DNA of 64,000 nt from Calliphora vicina (GCF_958450345.1 NC_088780.1:48724033-48788032), one strand, 5' to 3'. Positions 45,921 to 56,575 are shown, counted from the first letter of the stretch. The notes: a model not told the origin generated them from the letters alone. Translations and numbers: made by a program.

Positions 45921-47899
45921 TAATATCTATTTGAATGTGTAAAATCGCCACTTTGCATAAAATATTGAAAATTGTTTGAAAGTATCATAGGAGTCGCGGG
46001 TTCTTATTTTTGATATGATCGTTTCTAAAATAATACGATCGTTTCAACTTTTACATCTCTGATCGACAAGTAACTAAAAGGGGAGAGGCATGAGTTTATG
46101 AAACTTTTTCAACAAATCTAGCAAATTGTTAACGAGTTTAAAACGAAAACTAAATTTGCAATTGCAAGAACAGAACAGAAATTTACTTAAATATTCTAAT
46201 TAAAATAAAATAAAACAAAATATTTTCAGGACTTTCTGGGTATTCATTGAACATTTATTAAAAGACCTGAACACTTGTAGCTCTAATGTCTAAAGAAAAG
46301 CTAAAGAAAAGTATTTTTTTTTTTGGAAAAAATCCTAGTTTAAAGTCATTTGACCTAAGTCACAGTGGGATTGTTTATTACAATAAATGAAAAATTAAAA
46401 TATATGCCAAGAAATCCAAAAGAGTTCTCAAAATAAAAGTTTTGCTTATCCCAGGTAAACAAGTTTGCTACATTAGAGCTCTGTTTACATTTTAAATTGT
46501 TATGTAAACTAGTGGTCGGCACTCATAGCCAACAGGGTCCGAATATGTACGGTTATTTACCTGTAAACTGAATTATGAAATAAAAATACCATCAAAATCT
46601 GAGAAAATGGCACATTGATTATCACTGTGATAATCCATGTGCCATTTTTTTTTAATGCCGAATACTGATCGAGAGAAACAATAATTTGAAGGTCTAAATT
46701 CAAAAACCTTAAAATTGTTTAACATTCTTTTATGGTAATTTATTGTACATATTATTGTACATTTTTCACAACAAACCCACAGTGTGCCATTTTTATATTT
46801 GAACTCATCACTCTAGTGAATGAGTGATTGATTGAGTGAGTGACTGACTGGCTGTTGCTGCACGTACATACATTTGTGTGTTAGTAAATACAATGAGTAT
46901 GTGTCATGTTAACGGGAAACCCTTATTGTGCTAATAAAAACAAAAAACACCAACAACAACTATGGCAAAATATAAAGCTTATGAAAGGTAAAATGGCAAC
47001 AGCAACAACAACAACTACAAAAAAATCCCAAGTATCGATTGCTTTTCTTTTCTATTTTTGTTAAACAAAACTCCCATACATTTTTCAAAAGATGGCTGGT
47101 CGACTTGACTGCTTCGTTGGACTTAACGCCCTCTGCTCTTTTGCATTATTTGTCTGTTATTTCTTTTTACCCACCATTTAACTCACGAACATGATGAAGT
47201 CTAAAGGTAGAGAGCAAAAAAAAAAAGAGAAGGTGTAAATGGTCATGCCATAGACTTACATATTTGTCATTAACAAACAAACTTTGCCAAGTGGATAGTG
47301 TTAGCAGCAAAAATGTTTAAGAAAAATCCGGAAAATCTAAAACAATTTTAGGAAATGTAAAAAAAGACTTTGTAGGAATTTTTTTTTAGAATGACATCAC
47401 AGAGATTTGGACCTTGTTTTCATATGTATGTGTTGAAATGTGTTTTAAATTTGAATAAACTTTTTGCGTAGCAAACAAGTTTAAAATAAATTTTATATAT
47501 TTCATTGTCTTTCATAAAAATTATGACATTTTTAAATCCGTTTCTTTTTTATTTCGCATTCTTTTTTTTTTTTTGCTGCAATCATTAGTAATGAAAGAAA
47601 ATATATTTATAATAACATTAAAGAAACTTGACAATGACAATATAAACCAAAAAGTATTGGTTGTTTTATTTTTTATTTTTTTTTTGTCTTCAGCTATTTA
47701 TACCAATATGACCTTGACGTTGTATGCAATCGGTCAAAACACAAGTATTTTGTAGTTAAACATATAGATAAAAATACATTGTATGTATAAGCTGACAAGT
47801 GCTTATTAGCGGACACTCTATAAAGGGTAAGTTTATTTGAAGGGGAAAATTTTTACACAAAAAAGGCAAATGGCTATGAATCGACATGGAAATTCGATT
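45921..47899. other. AT-rich non-coding stretch
   Basis: Contains the 45-bp palindrome listed separately, a GAGTGATTGATTGAGTGAGTG tract near 46823 and CAACAACAAC patches near 46950-47020. No gene is supported. Confidence 0.5.
46604..46648. repeat. 45-bp near-perfect palindrome
   Basis: Arms of 22 bp (left arm beginning AAAATGGCACAT, right arm ending ATGTGCCATTTT) match at 21 of 22 positions around a single central T at 46626. It could extrude as a cruciform. It is too short and too tightly closed to be a normal microRNA precursor. Confidence 0.8.
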
Positions 47900-48524
47900 G
47901 AATTTGTTGTTGATAACAATATCAAACATTTTTAGGTAAATAGAAATAATTTGTCAACGATAACATGAAACTATCCCTAAATTATAAGAAAATTTGTTAT
48001 CCAAAACAAATATGTATCTTTATTACGAAAGAAATCGATAATTTTTTATTCTATTCTTGGTTATCGAAAAAAATTTATTTCTAATTAAAGAATAATATCG
48101 ATAAAATGATATCTTTTATAGAAAATGTTTTGTTATTTTGATTCTTAGAAAAAATTTCCTGTTATCGATAACAAACCTTTATTTAAACTGTATTTTTCTT
48201 GTTATCGATACCAGATTTTCTTTGTTTGGGTGGAATTTGTTTGTTAACGATAACAGTTTTATATTATTAGGAAGTTTGCTATCGATATAACAAAAAAAAA
48301 ATGTGTGTAAAGAGAGAAAATTTGTTAACTTTAACAAACATTTTTCCATAAATAAAGAACATTTTTTAAGGAAAAAAAACTGTGTCTCTATTTAGAAAGA
48401 AATCGATCATTTAATATTCTATTATTTGTTATCGAAAACAATTATTTCTATTGTATGCCTTAAAAAAACGGGATTTTTTAAACGTTTAGCTTTTATTTTG
48501 AAACATTTGTACAAAAAAAATTTA
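47900..48524 (+). repeat. TATCGATA-type array, block 1
   Basis: Degenerate ~40-bp units of the form GTTATCGATAACAAATTTTC plus TTTATTTAGAGAACATTTTT. The exact 8-mer TATCGATA occurs at 48096, 48163, 48203 and 48280. TATCGATA is the Drosophila DNA-replication-related element (DRE), bound by DREF, and its CGATA part is bound by the insulator protein BEAF-32. That is known of the motif; any activity here is inference. Confidence 0.75.
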
Positions 48525-49225
48525 TTTAAAGTATTGGCAACATATGGATTCCGAGCCAAAAGAACTGTTCATCTTTTGAGGCCAAGAACTAATTAGGCCA
48601 ATAAAGCTCTGTTTCAAAGTGAAGCGTATCCCAGAGAGATCGTTCTGCATTGATCGAAACAAATATCAGTGGGACGGGTCAAGGTCTGGACTATAGGGCG
48701 GGTGAGGCAAAAAATTCCCACCACTTTATTATAAATACTTTTTAATAAATATTGCAACATGTGGCAGAGTGATGTCATGATGGAATATTACGGTTTCATG
48801 TAGCTAGTATTGCGAATCCGTTGCATTCGGTACAGATTCCCTGTGATGGTCTGGTCAAATTTTAGCAGCTCATAATAGATAGGATCCGTTTGCTGCCACC
48901 AAAGTATCATGGATATTTGGCTTTGGTGACGATTCGGTTGATTGTTCGGGCTTCACATGCGATTTCTTACACTTCGAGTTATCGTAGTGGATCCATTTTT
49001 TATCGCAAATAATGATTCGCTGCGAAAATGATTTACTTTTATAGCATTCAAGCAGCATTTTAGATATACAAACTCGACTTTCAAGGTCTCTCAGCTTCAA
49101 TTCGTCTGGTACCCAATTTCCCTGCTTTATATGAATACAGCTGCTTGCAAAAGTTTTGATTTTGCAAGCTCATGTTGAGTTTGACGGCAATCATTATGAA
49201 GTAATGCCTTCAAATAGTTTGGTCT
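48525..49225 (-). mobile_element. Mariner transposase pseudogene
   Basis: Minus-strand relic of a mariner transposase lacking about the first 100 residues. In order: ALLHNDCRQTQHELAKS, KQGNWVPDELKLRDLESR, CDKKWIHYDN (first catalytic D kept), a linker, HHDITLPHVA (second D kept), PYSPDLDPSH followed by a stop (third position D changed to H), YLFRSMQNDLSGIRFTLKQS, and an end resembling FFWLGIHMLP. Frameshifts and stops break it into several frames. It is close to the relic at 55.9-57.3 kb and to the Mos1-like (mauritiana) group. It splits the TATCGATA array. Confidence 0.9.
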
Positions 49226-50070
49226 CTACTTATTTATAATATGTCGTTATCGATTATTCCTTATTTATAACAAATTTCCTGTCAAAATCGATAACAAATT
49301 TTTTTTATTTGGAACAAAATTTCTATGTTTGGGGAAAACAATTTTTTTCTCTAGTCAGAAATTATCTCTTTTAAGGAATGTTTATGGGATATCGATAACA
49401 AATTGTATCTATTTAGGGGCATTTTTTTATAGCGATAACAAATTTTCTTTATTTAGAGAAACATTTTTGTTATCAATTTAAGAAAAAATTTCTATTATGG
49501 ATAATTTTTTTTTCTATTTAGAGGATTTAGCTAGAATTTGTTTTAACGAGGACAAATTTTCTTTATTTAAAAAAAAATTATCGATAACAAATTGTATAAA
49601 TTTAAGAAAAATTTATTGTTATCGATAACAAATTTTCTCTATTGTGAGAATTTTTTCATATCTTAATTTAATTTTATTTGGTTATCAATAATAATTTTGT
49701 ATATTTAGTAACAAAATTTTGTTGTCAATAACAAATTTTCTGTTAATATGAAACTTTTCGTCACTTAAAATGCAAAAGGTGTATTATCACTTTTTAAAAT
49801 TTTACAGATGAGACAAACAACTTAATAAAATTAAAAGTAATGAGGTATTTTTAAATATAGAAAGCTACAAATTTGTGAAAATTAAAAACTCAATTTTGAA
49901 TTTTTTGGTTGTTACGCCCTTTTGCTCTTTTTCAAGAATACTTTTTGCTTATTTAGAGAACACTTTTTGTTATCGAAAAAAAAAATTTTCTTTATTAAAG
50001 AATATTTTTCTTTGTTCAGAAATAATGCTTTGCTGTCATCCAAAACTTGTCTTTGTATAGAGAAAATTTA
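49226..50070 (+). repeat. TATCGATA-type array, block 2
   Basis: Continuation of the array after the mariner, with TATCGATA at 49390, 49579 and 49620 and many one-base variants. The second half-unit TTTATTTAGAGAACA recurs near 49440 and 49955. It is more degraded after 49740. Confidence 0.7.
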
Positions 50071-50544
50071 TTTTGTGTTACCTTAGCCTTTATAGCTCAT
50101 TTCAATTTCGTTTAGATTTAGTCTAAATTCCAGCTACTTGTTGGCTTATTATATAATTTACTTGTGGCCATATTAAAAATATCAAACACCCATAAGACTG
50201 TTAATAGAATATTGCATGATTTTGAATGTATGAATTGTGATTTTTTAAAAAAATAATGTTCACACTTATCAATAGCTGACATATGCTGAAATCCGCATTG
50301 AAAGTTGAATATTATTTTTTTTAAAAAAGGGGTGAGGGGCTAAAGATTTAATAATAATATTATATTATTGAACTATTTCCGCATGCAATTATTAATTCTT
50401 TCCATACACAGTACAACACATGATTTTGGGACTCAATTCTGACAATTGCACGTGAAAGTAGCCCCAAAAATAAGAACTTCTGCATCATTAGTTTTGTCAA
50501 GTTGGCTGCCGTATTAATTTAATGGCCATACGAATTTTTTTTCC

Positions 50545-50751
50545 TCAAGGTGGATTTTTTTCACTTTTTCTATATTTTAGCACGGTTATATCTCGTATAC
50601 CGTACGAAATATCTCTTTTGTGGCTGAAGCAAAGTTGTAGATATTGAATAGTAGAAAAAAAGTACGGAACATACCTACCCGAAAAAGAAGCATATAGTGC
50701 CTTAAAAATCGCCAAAATGCCCATTTTTAAATTTTTTAACCAATTTTTCAC
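50545..50751 (-). CDS. Arm frame of foldback F2, left (hypothetical)
   Basis: A 68-codon frame reading outward from the left arm. It shares with the right-arm frame the segments AIFKAL, RYVPYFFSTIQYLQLCFSHK and GIRDITVLKYRKSEKNPP. I recognise no family. Conservation may simply reflect the similarity of the two arms as DNA. Probably not a gene. Confidence 0.15.
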   Translation of the reverse strand: MKNWLKNLKMGILAIFKALYASFSGRYVPYFFSTIQYLQLCFSHKRDISYGIRDITVLKYRKSEKNPP

Positions 50752-51352
50752 CTTTTTTGCTCAATAACTGGATTACAAATCCAATTATGGACCGATCACC
50801 ATGAAATTAGATCGTGTGATTTGTGTCTATATGAAAGTTATTTATCATGAATTTTGTATGTATACCATAATTTTTCACAGATTTATGCACTTTAAAGTGA
50901 TTTTCGGAAGCGTGTCTTATATGTGAGCTATGATTAATTATGGACCGATCATAAACAAATTTGGTACATATAATTTGTTCGGCCCAATAACAAAGACTGT
51001 TGAAATTGGCTGAAATCGGTTCATTATTTCACCTAGCCCCCATACAAATGTCTTCCCGAAATTGGACTTTATCGGTCATAAATGTTTAATTTATATATGT
51101 ATATACACAAATTTCGCTCCAAATAAGTTTTATATATACAAAATTCATATCAAAAAATTTTATTATGATCGGTCCATAATTATTCTTAGCTCCCATATAA
51201 GACCCGCTTCCGAAAATCACTTTAAAGTGAATAAATCTGTTAAAAATTATGATATACATACAAAATTCATGATAAATAACTTTTATGTAGACACAAATCA
51301 CACGACCTAATTTCATGGTGATCAGTCCATAATTGGATTTGTAATCCAGTTA

Positions 51353-51574
51353 TTGAGCAAAAAAGGTGAAAAATTGGTAAAAAATTTAAAAAAAATGGCC
51401 ATTTTTGCGATTTTTAAGGCACTGGATGCACCTTTTTCGTGTAGGTATGTTCCGTACTTTTTTTCTACTATTCAATATCTACAACTTTGCTTCAGCCACA
51501 AAAGAGATATTCCGTACGGTATACGAGATATAACCGTGCTAAAATATAGAAAAAGTGAAAAAAATCCACCTTGA
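51353..51574 (+). CDS. Arm frame of foldback F2, right (hypothetical)
   Basis: A 73-codon frame reading outward from the right arm, the counterpart of the left-arm frame. After a basic, lysine-rich start it has an aromatic-rich middle and a charged tail (KYRKSEKNPP). No signal peptide, known motif or upstream promoter was recognised. Probably a by-product of the inverted repeat. Confidence 0.15.
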   Translation: MSKKGEKLVKNLKKMAIFAIFKALDAPFSCRYVPYFFSTIQYLQLCFSHKRDIPYGIRDITVLKYRKSEKNPP

Positions 51575-51724
51575 GGAAAAAAATTCGTATGGCCATTAAA
51601 TTAATACGGCAGCCAACTTGACAAAACTAATGATGCAGAAGTTCTTATTTTTGGGGATACTTTCACGTGCAATTGTCAGAATTGAGTCCCAAAGCAATGA
51701 ACTGAAAAATGTTGTACTGTGATA

Positions 51725-52980
51725 TTGAATACTACAAAATGAGAGTCATAACCCCCACACATACACCACACAATTTCAATTCATTAATCATTTTTAGTGT
51801 TTGAAATTACCTTTCAAAATATTTGATTATTTTTTTTTTGTTCTTCAAAATAAATTTAAGCCAAATAAATGAGTGTTAATGTGCAATACCAGCTACTTAA
51901 AATATTAACAATAATAATCGCCATGTTATTGTATTATTTATTAATAATTTGTTGTCGAATAAAATATGAAAAAAAAATAAATAAATAAACACAACAACAC
52001 GAATTTAACCTTGTACATGATTTTTGCATTGAATGATGGAATTAAACCATCATCTTTTTAGTTGTGTAAACAAGAAATGAAAAAAAAATAAATTACCTTA
52101 ACCACCATAAAACTATGAATATAATAGAAAAAAACTGAAAACATTAACGCTTTTAACCAAGAACAAGCTAAACAACAATAGATTGTTTTACACAACAACA
52201 ACAACAACAAAAAACTATCTTATAAATATTAAAGTCATGTTTTTTTTTGTTATTATTTTTAACCGCTTTTTATGAATGTTAGCAACCAAAATAATAAAAA
52301 AACAAAAATTAAGCAAGAAAACGGATGCATTTTATAGTGGCCTCTAATGTTGAATATCAAATTATTTTTTCATTTTTAATTTGCAGGTTTATATCAAAAT
52401 TAAAAGTATTGTATAGTACAGAGTATTGCGTTAAGTTATTTGGCTTAGAGTCTAATTATTTTCAAAATTATATGCTTAATAAGCAGAATTAAACAAATAC
52501 TATGAACTCATATATATTCTTAATTTAAGTCATAATTTCCATTTGTTTAAACCGCATAATTTAAATATTATCTCATATTTTTCTATTCAAAAAGAAAAAA
52601 AAAACCTAAAACAATAAAATTGTTGCATTGTTTAAAGTCAGTTTTAATAAGCGTAATAATAACCCTAATAATACTGACATTTTTGAAAAATAAAACATTG
52701 TTTTTTTCTTTAGTAATCAAAATATGATAATGTCTCTTATAATCAAAATATATGTATGTTGCGCTTGAAGGATTTCATTTCATGATTAAATTACGTCTAG
52801 TAGAGTTGAAGAGTATTTGTTTACATTTTTGTTAAAATTTTTCCTGAGAACTTTATTGTTTAATTAGTTAGAAACATATAGAGAATATACTCTGGAAAAT
52901 AACATTTTCGTAGAAATTTGTTCATACTATATGGCCCTCCATGCAGTTTTAGAGCTCATTTTGATATCTGTTGATATCTT
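51725..52980. other. AT-rich non-coding stretch
   Basis: CAACAACAACAACAA near 52194 and A-runs. Nothing else is supported. Confidence 0.55.
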
Positions 52981-53220
52981 AACCCAGCAAAATCTCTACT
53001 TACCTAGTAAGCCAATACGTAATATTTGAGCTAAGTGATCAATTCTTATTATTTGTTTTAAACACTAGTTATATTTGTTCGCGATTTCGCTTACAAATGT
53101 ACTAGCATTCACCCCAAGAAAATGAAGCTAAAAATAACAGAAAAAATTGCCTTGTCTGGGAATCGAACCGGCATGCTCGATTGTCTAGTCTAGCTGCTTA
53201 CACACTGCTCCATGTACGAG
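52981..53220 (-). mobile_element. tRNA-headed SINE-like element, copy 2
   Basis: Minus strand. A perfect B box (GGTTCGATTCC) lies at 53159-53169 and an A-box-like word (TGGAGCAGTGTG) at 53201-53212, 31 bp apart. The head shares GACTAGACAATCGAG with copy 1's GACTAGAAAACGAG. A body of about 160 bp follows, then the end word TTGCTGGGTTAA at about 52981-52990. The T stem is better kept than in copy 1, but the anticodon stem does not pair properly, so I do not call a tRNA gene. Confidence 0.6.
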
Positions 53221-53440
53221 TTAACAATGGTTTTAGCATAAACATTTAAATTAATATACATAATATGAAGAAAGAAATAAATGGCTTCGACTGGTGTTGG
53301 TGTTGACCCACTAACGCACAGTGGGAAAAATCACCAATCTAGCTTATAAAAAATCGTATCTTTTAAACTATTGATCTGAGGAGTAAGAAATGTATGAAGC
53401 GATTGTAGCTAATAGAGTGATCTTTAAATATGTTTCATTA

Positions 53441-53619
53441 CAGGGTGCACCAAAAGGAAGGTTTTAGTGAAAATTACAATTTTTCTTCATATTAAAGTTC
53501 AACAAAATAAATCAGAATTTAATGTTTAAATAAAACTCAACCAAAATGTTATAACGTATCGATTTTCAGTCAAACACACTAGAAAGCTGTGCTAAATGCA
53601 AAAATCCCTTACCATCCTG
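53441..53619. mobile_element. 179-bp MITE with TA target duplication
   Basis: Ends CAGGGTGCACCAAAAGGAAG and, reversed, CAGGATGGTAAGGGATTTTT are imperfect but aligned, with TA at 53439-53440 and 53620-53621. This fits a Tc1/mariner-type non-autonomous element. Non-coding. Confidence 0.65.
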
Positions 53620-53624
53620 TATAA

Positions 53625-54110
53625 AAACAAGTAACAAAGCTGTATTCGGCTGTGCCGAATCTTCAAAAATTTAAACTTTAAAATAAAAATTTTAAATATT
53701 TTTAGGAAAACAAAATTTTGTTTTTAATTTATTATCAAAAAAATTTGATTGCAAAATATTTTTTTAATTTAAAAAAAATGTTTGAAATTTATTTGTGAAA
53801 AAAAATTTTTGGTTAAAAAATATTTTTCCCGATTTTGACCAATTGTAGGTCCGACTTAATTTGGTCTTATATACGCCATTGCAAAGGTCTTTGAAATATC
53901 TATTATTGGATACCTATATTATTGTCTTAGTAGTTCAGATATAGATAAAAAATAGGTCAAAAATCGAGCCGATTGTGTCGAACAGAGACGGAAGAATTCC
54001 CGATATATTGATATATGTATGAATCATTTATGTAAGTTATTTGGGGGCTACGGAAAGTGGGCAAATTTTGTTTAAATCTTGCTCGTAATATTGAAATTTA
54101 AAAAAAAAAA
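53625..54110 (+). repeat. Likely dispersed-repeat copy
   Basis: Starts AAACAAGTAACAAAGCTGTA and continues TTCGGCTGTGCCGAATCT, then a diverged AT-rich part, and later GGGGGCTACGGAAAGTGGG near 54043. The CGGCTGTGCCG word and the GGGGGCTACGG word are familiar from interspersed repeats of flies; this is recalled knowledge, not shown by a second copy. A shorter related start (AAAGTATAGCCGGTCCAGCACG) lies at 55888. Confidence 0.45.
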
Positions 54111-54779
54111 TAATTTATTTTTTTAAATTTTGAATTAATTAGAGAAACAAAATTTATAATTCTCTTGCTTTAATCCTCTAACCAGCAAACTTTAAAATTC
54201 TAAAAAAAAGTTGTCGAATAATTTTATAGGGTAATTATGACCCAATAAACTCAGAAAAAAAAACTAGGAACCAGGTGCAAAAAGGTGAAGAGTGCCTCAT
54301 AGTGTTGGTGCCGGTTTAGGTGTACAAAATAATAATTATGATACGATTTTATTGAAAAACTAATGAAAAAGAAGTAGTAAAAAATATTTCGAATAGATCG
54401 GGCGACTAAAAGTTAGTAAAACTTTGATTTATAAAAAAAAAAATACAAAAAATTTCACGTGACATCACTCATAAAACAGCTGACAGAACAAAAACTAAAA
54501 GTCAGAATGATTTTTGATCTTCGAGGGATGTGTTAAAAAAATCTGTAACTTTATAATTGGTGTTTTGTAATGCATGCCTTGAGGCACTCTTGCGGGTTAG
54601 AGGGTTAATTAGATTTATTTTTGTTTTCGGTTTTGTAAAAACAAAATTTTGTAAACATTTTAAATGTGCTGGTTGCTTTGCTCTTAAATTGTTTACGGAA
54701 GTAAACATTTTGCCAGCAATTATTTTTGACTCAATTTTATTTAGGCTAATTACAGTTTCACTTAGCTACAATAATTGTT
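54111..54779. other. AT-rich non-coding stretch
   Basis: Overlapping frames at 54502-54874 on both strands have no recognisable content. Nothing is supported. Confidence 0.5.
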
Positions 54780-55000
54780 TTCTAAATAGAAATAAAACTT
54801 TAACGATAACAAATCCTGCATTTAGAGAACATTTTTTGTTATCGATAACAGATTTTCTATATTTAGAGATGTGAATGTGATCGATAACAAATTTTCATTA
54901 TTAAAAGAACAAATTTTATTATCGATGATAACGAGCGTTCTGTATTTAGAGGAACATTTTTGTTAACGATAACTATTTGTTTCTATTTATAGAAAAACTA
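54780..55000 (+). repeat. TATCGATA-type array, outlying block
   Basis: The same wording as the array at 47.9-50.1 kb: GTTATCGATAACAGATTTTC with TATCGATA at 54840, ATCGATAACAAATTTTC near 54880, and ATTTAGAGAACATTTTT between. About 5 units. Confidence 0.7.
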
Positions 55001-55120
55001 TATTTGGCTGTGTCCATGTACACTTTGAGATAAATATTAAATAATGTTTGGTGAAAAAAATTTTGTTAAAAAAAATAATTTTGGAGAAGAAAAATCATAA
55101 AATTCTGAAAATACTAATAG

Positions 55121-55271
55121 AGGAGCCGCAGAACAAAAGGTACTTTTTTGAAAATTAAAAAATTTTGGGAAATTGATTTTTTCTAGAAGATTTCAACCTA
55201 AATATTATAAAAATGCCAAAAAATCAATTTTTAAAAAAAATTGAAAAAGTACCTTTTGTTCTGCGGCTCCT
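55121..55271. mobile_element. 151-bp MITE, copy 2
   Basis: Ends AGGAGCCGCAGAACAAAAGG and CCTTTTGTTCTGCGGCTCCT are perfect inverted repeats here. It lies in the opposite orientation to the copy at 13726-13876, with the same length and a near-identical interior (TTGATTTTTTCTAGAAGATT against its partner). Its termini are better preserved, so it is probably the younger copy. Confidence 0.9.
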
Positions 55272-55914
55272 CAGTACTTTTCAGTTGAAAGGTTATAGAG
55301 ATTACCTTTTCATATGCTATATATACTCATTGATTTTAGTTGAGGGTCCAAAGTTCATTGTCTTGAAAAATTTGTTTGAAATTCTATTAATATACCCCTT
55401 TATTCATATAAATTTTTAAATTTATTAATGATTTATAAAACAATATTTCCATACAAAATTTGTTTTAAAACTATTTAATGGTAAACTGTGATGTTCCTAA
55501 TTATTAAATTGCTGTGCATGTTTTTTTATTTGATTTGTTTCACAAAATTCTCAAATGCAAATGATAAGTCTTCCTATAAGTCTTATTATTATAACAAGTG
55601 CATATTTATAGATGTTATTGTTTTTTCTTTTTGTTTTTTTGAATATTTTGTTTATGAATTTGAAATATACCATATTATTTTCAACATGCAATCTGCTGTT
55701 ATGTAAATAATATACATTTTATTTCAATTATTATACAATACAATCTAAATAAATAAATATTGTTTTTGTTTTATCAATTAATAGTTGAATAAACTTTTAA
55801 ATTATAAACAGCAAGAGAGTAGGTTGAAAGGGGAAATGTTTTTTTTTTTGATTCTATAAATTTTGAAGCAGAATAATTTTAAAGTAAGAAAGTATAGCCG
55901 GTCCAGCACGAATC
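55272..55914. other. AT-rich non-coding stretch
   Basis: Low-complexity frames only (F/Y/I/N-rich). No feature is supported. Confidence 0.5.
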
Positions 55915-56383
55915 TATAATACTCTACACCGAGAAGTTTTGCTTTACTTCTGTAATTTGAAAAACAAAAAGTGTAGCTCAATCATACCGATTGCTCAGCA
56001 AAGCTTATGGTGAATGTGTTTCATCGGTTTCAACGTTCGAGAGATGGTTTGTGTTGTTCAGAAGTGGAGATTTTGATACAGAAGACAAACATTTTTGAAG
56101 ACCAAGAATTGAAAGCATTACTCCATGAAGATTGTTGTAGAACTCAACAAGAGCTTGCAAAATCATTGGGAGCTACTTAATCAGCAACTACGAGCAGCAG
56201 GATTCATCCAAAAGCTGGAAAATTGGGTAACAAAAGACCTTGAAAGATTATTATGTGTGGCCGAAATTCATTTTTTCACCGAATCATTACTGGCGTTGAA
56301 AAACGGATCGATTACGATAACCCGAAGCATAATAGAATGAAGTGGTTGAGAAGTTTTGCCTCACCTGCATTATAGTCCAGACC
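55915..56383 (+). mobile_element. Mariner relic, N-terminal half
   Basis: Across several broken frames it reads, in order, VLLYF, RWFVLFRSGDFDTEDKH (paired-like DNA-binding region), ALLHEDCCRTQQELAKSLGA, LRAAGFIQKLENWV and KDLERLLCVAEI, then ITGVEKRIDYDNPKHNR. In ITGVEK the usual catalytic D is V. The sequence then jumps to LPHLHYSPD, so the second catalytic segment is deleted. It shares ALLHnDC..TQ.ELAKS with the relic at 48.5-49.2 kb. Not functional. Confidence 0.85.
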
Positions 56384-56567
56384 ATGATACAAAAACATAA
56401 GGTACACCCGGTAGAAAATAAATTCTCAATTATACAATTCTTGTAATGTCAAACAAAAGAAAATATAAAAAAATATGAAAAAAATCAAAATCAAAGTTTG
56501 ACGTTATAGGGCTAAATATTGAAAACTCTCCCTAGTGATTCTACCTTCTACAATTATTGTATCATGG
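56384..56567. mobile_element. ~184-bp MITE inside the mariner relic
   Basis: Flanked by the 8-bp direct repeat TCCAGACC (56376-56383 and 56568-56575). The termini are nearly symmetric: (CC)ATGATACAA on the left and TTGTATCATGG on the right, with an inner AAGGTA word on both sides. An 8-bp duplication fits a hAT-type insertion. One caution: the mariner C-terminal piece at 57.1 kb also contains GTCCAGACC, so a rearrangement cannot be ruled out. Confidence 0.65.
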
Positions 56568-56575
56568 TCCAGACC

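Larger units (their letters stand above)
50407..51721. mobile_element. 1,315-bp foldback element, F2
   Basis: Outer ends CACAGTACAACA and TGTTGTACTGTG are flanked by ATA on both sides (50404-50406 and 51722-51724). The two long arms (about 50429-50950 and 51160-51697) are highly similar as reverse complements, for example GTACGGAACATACCTAC against GTAGGTATGTTCCGTAC. The loop is about 210 bp. The ends resemble those of F1 (CACTGTCCAACA; 10 of 12 positions). Each arm carries an outward-reading open frame of about 70 codons. No transposase is present. Confidence 0.88.
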
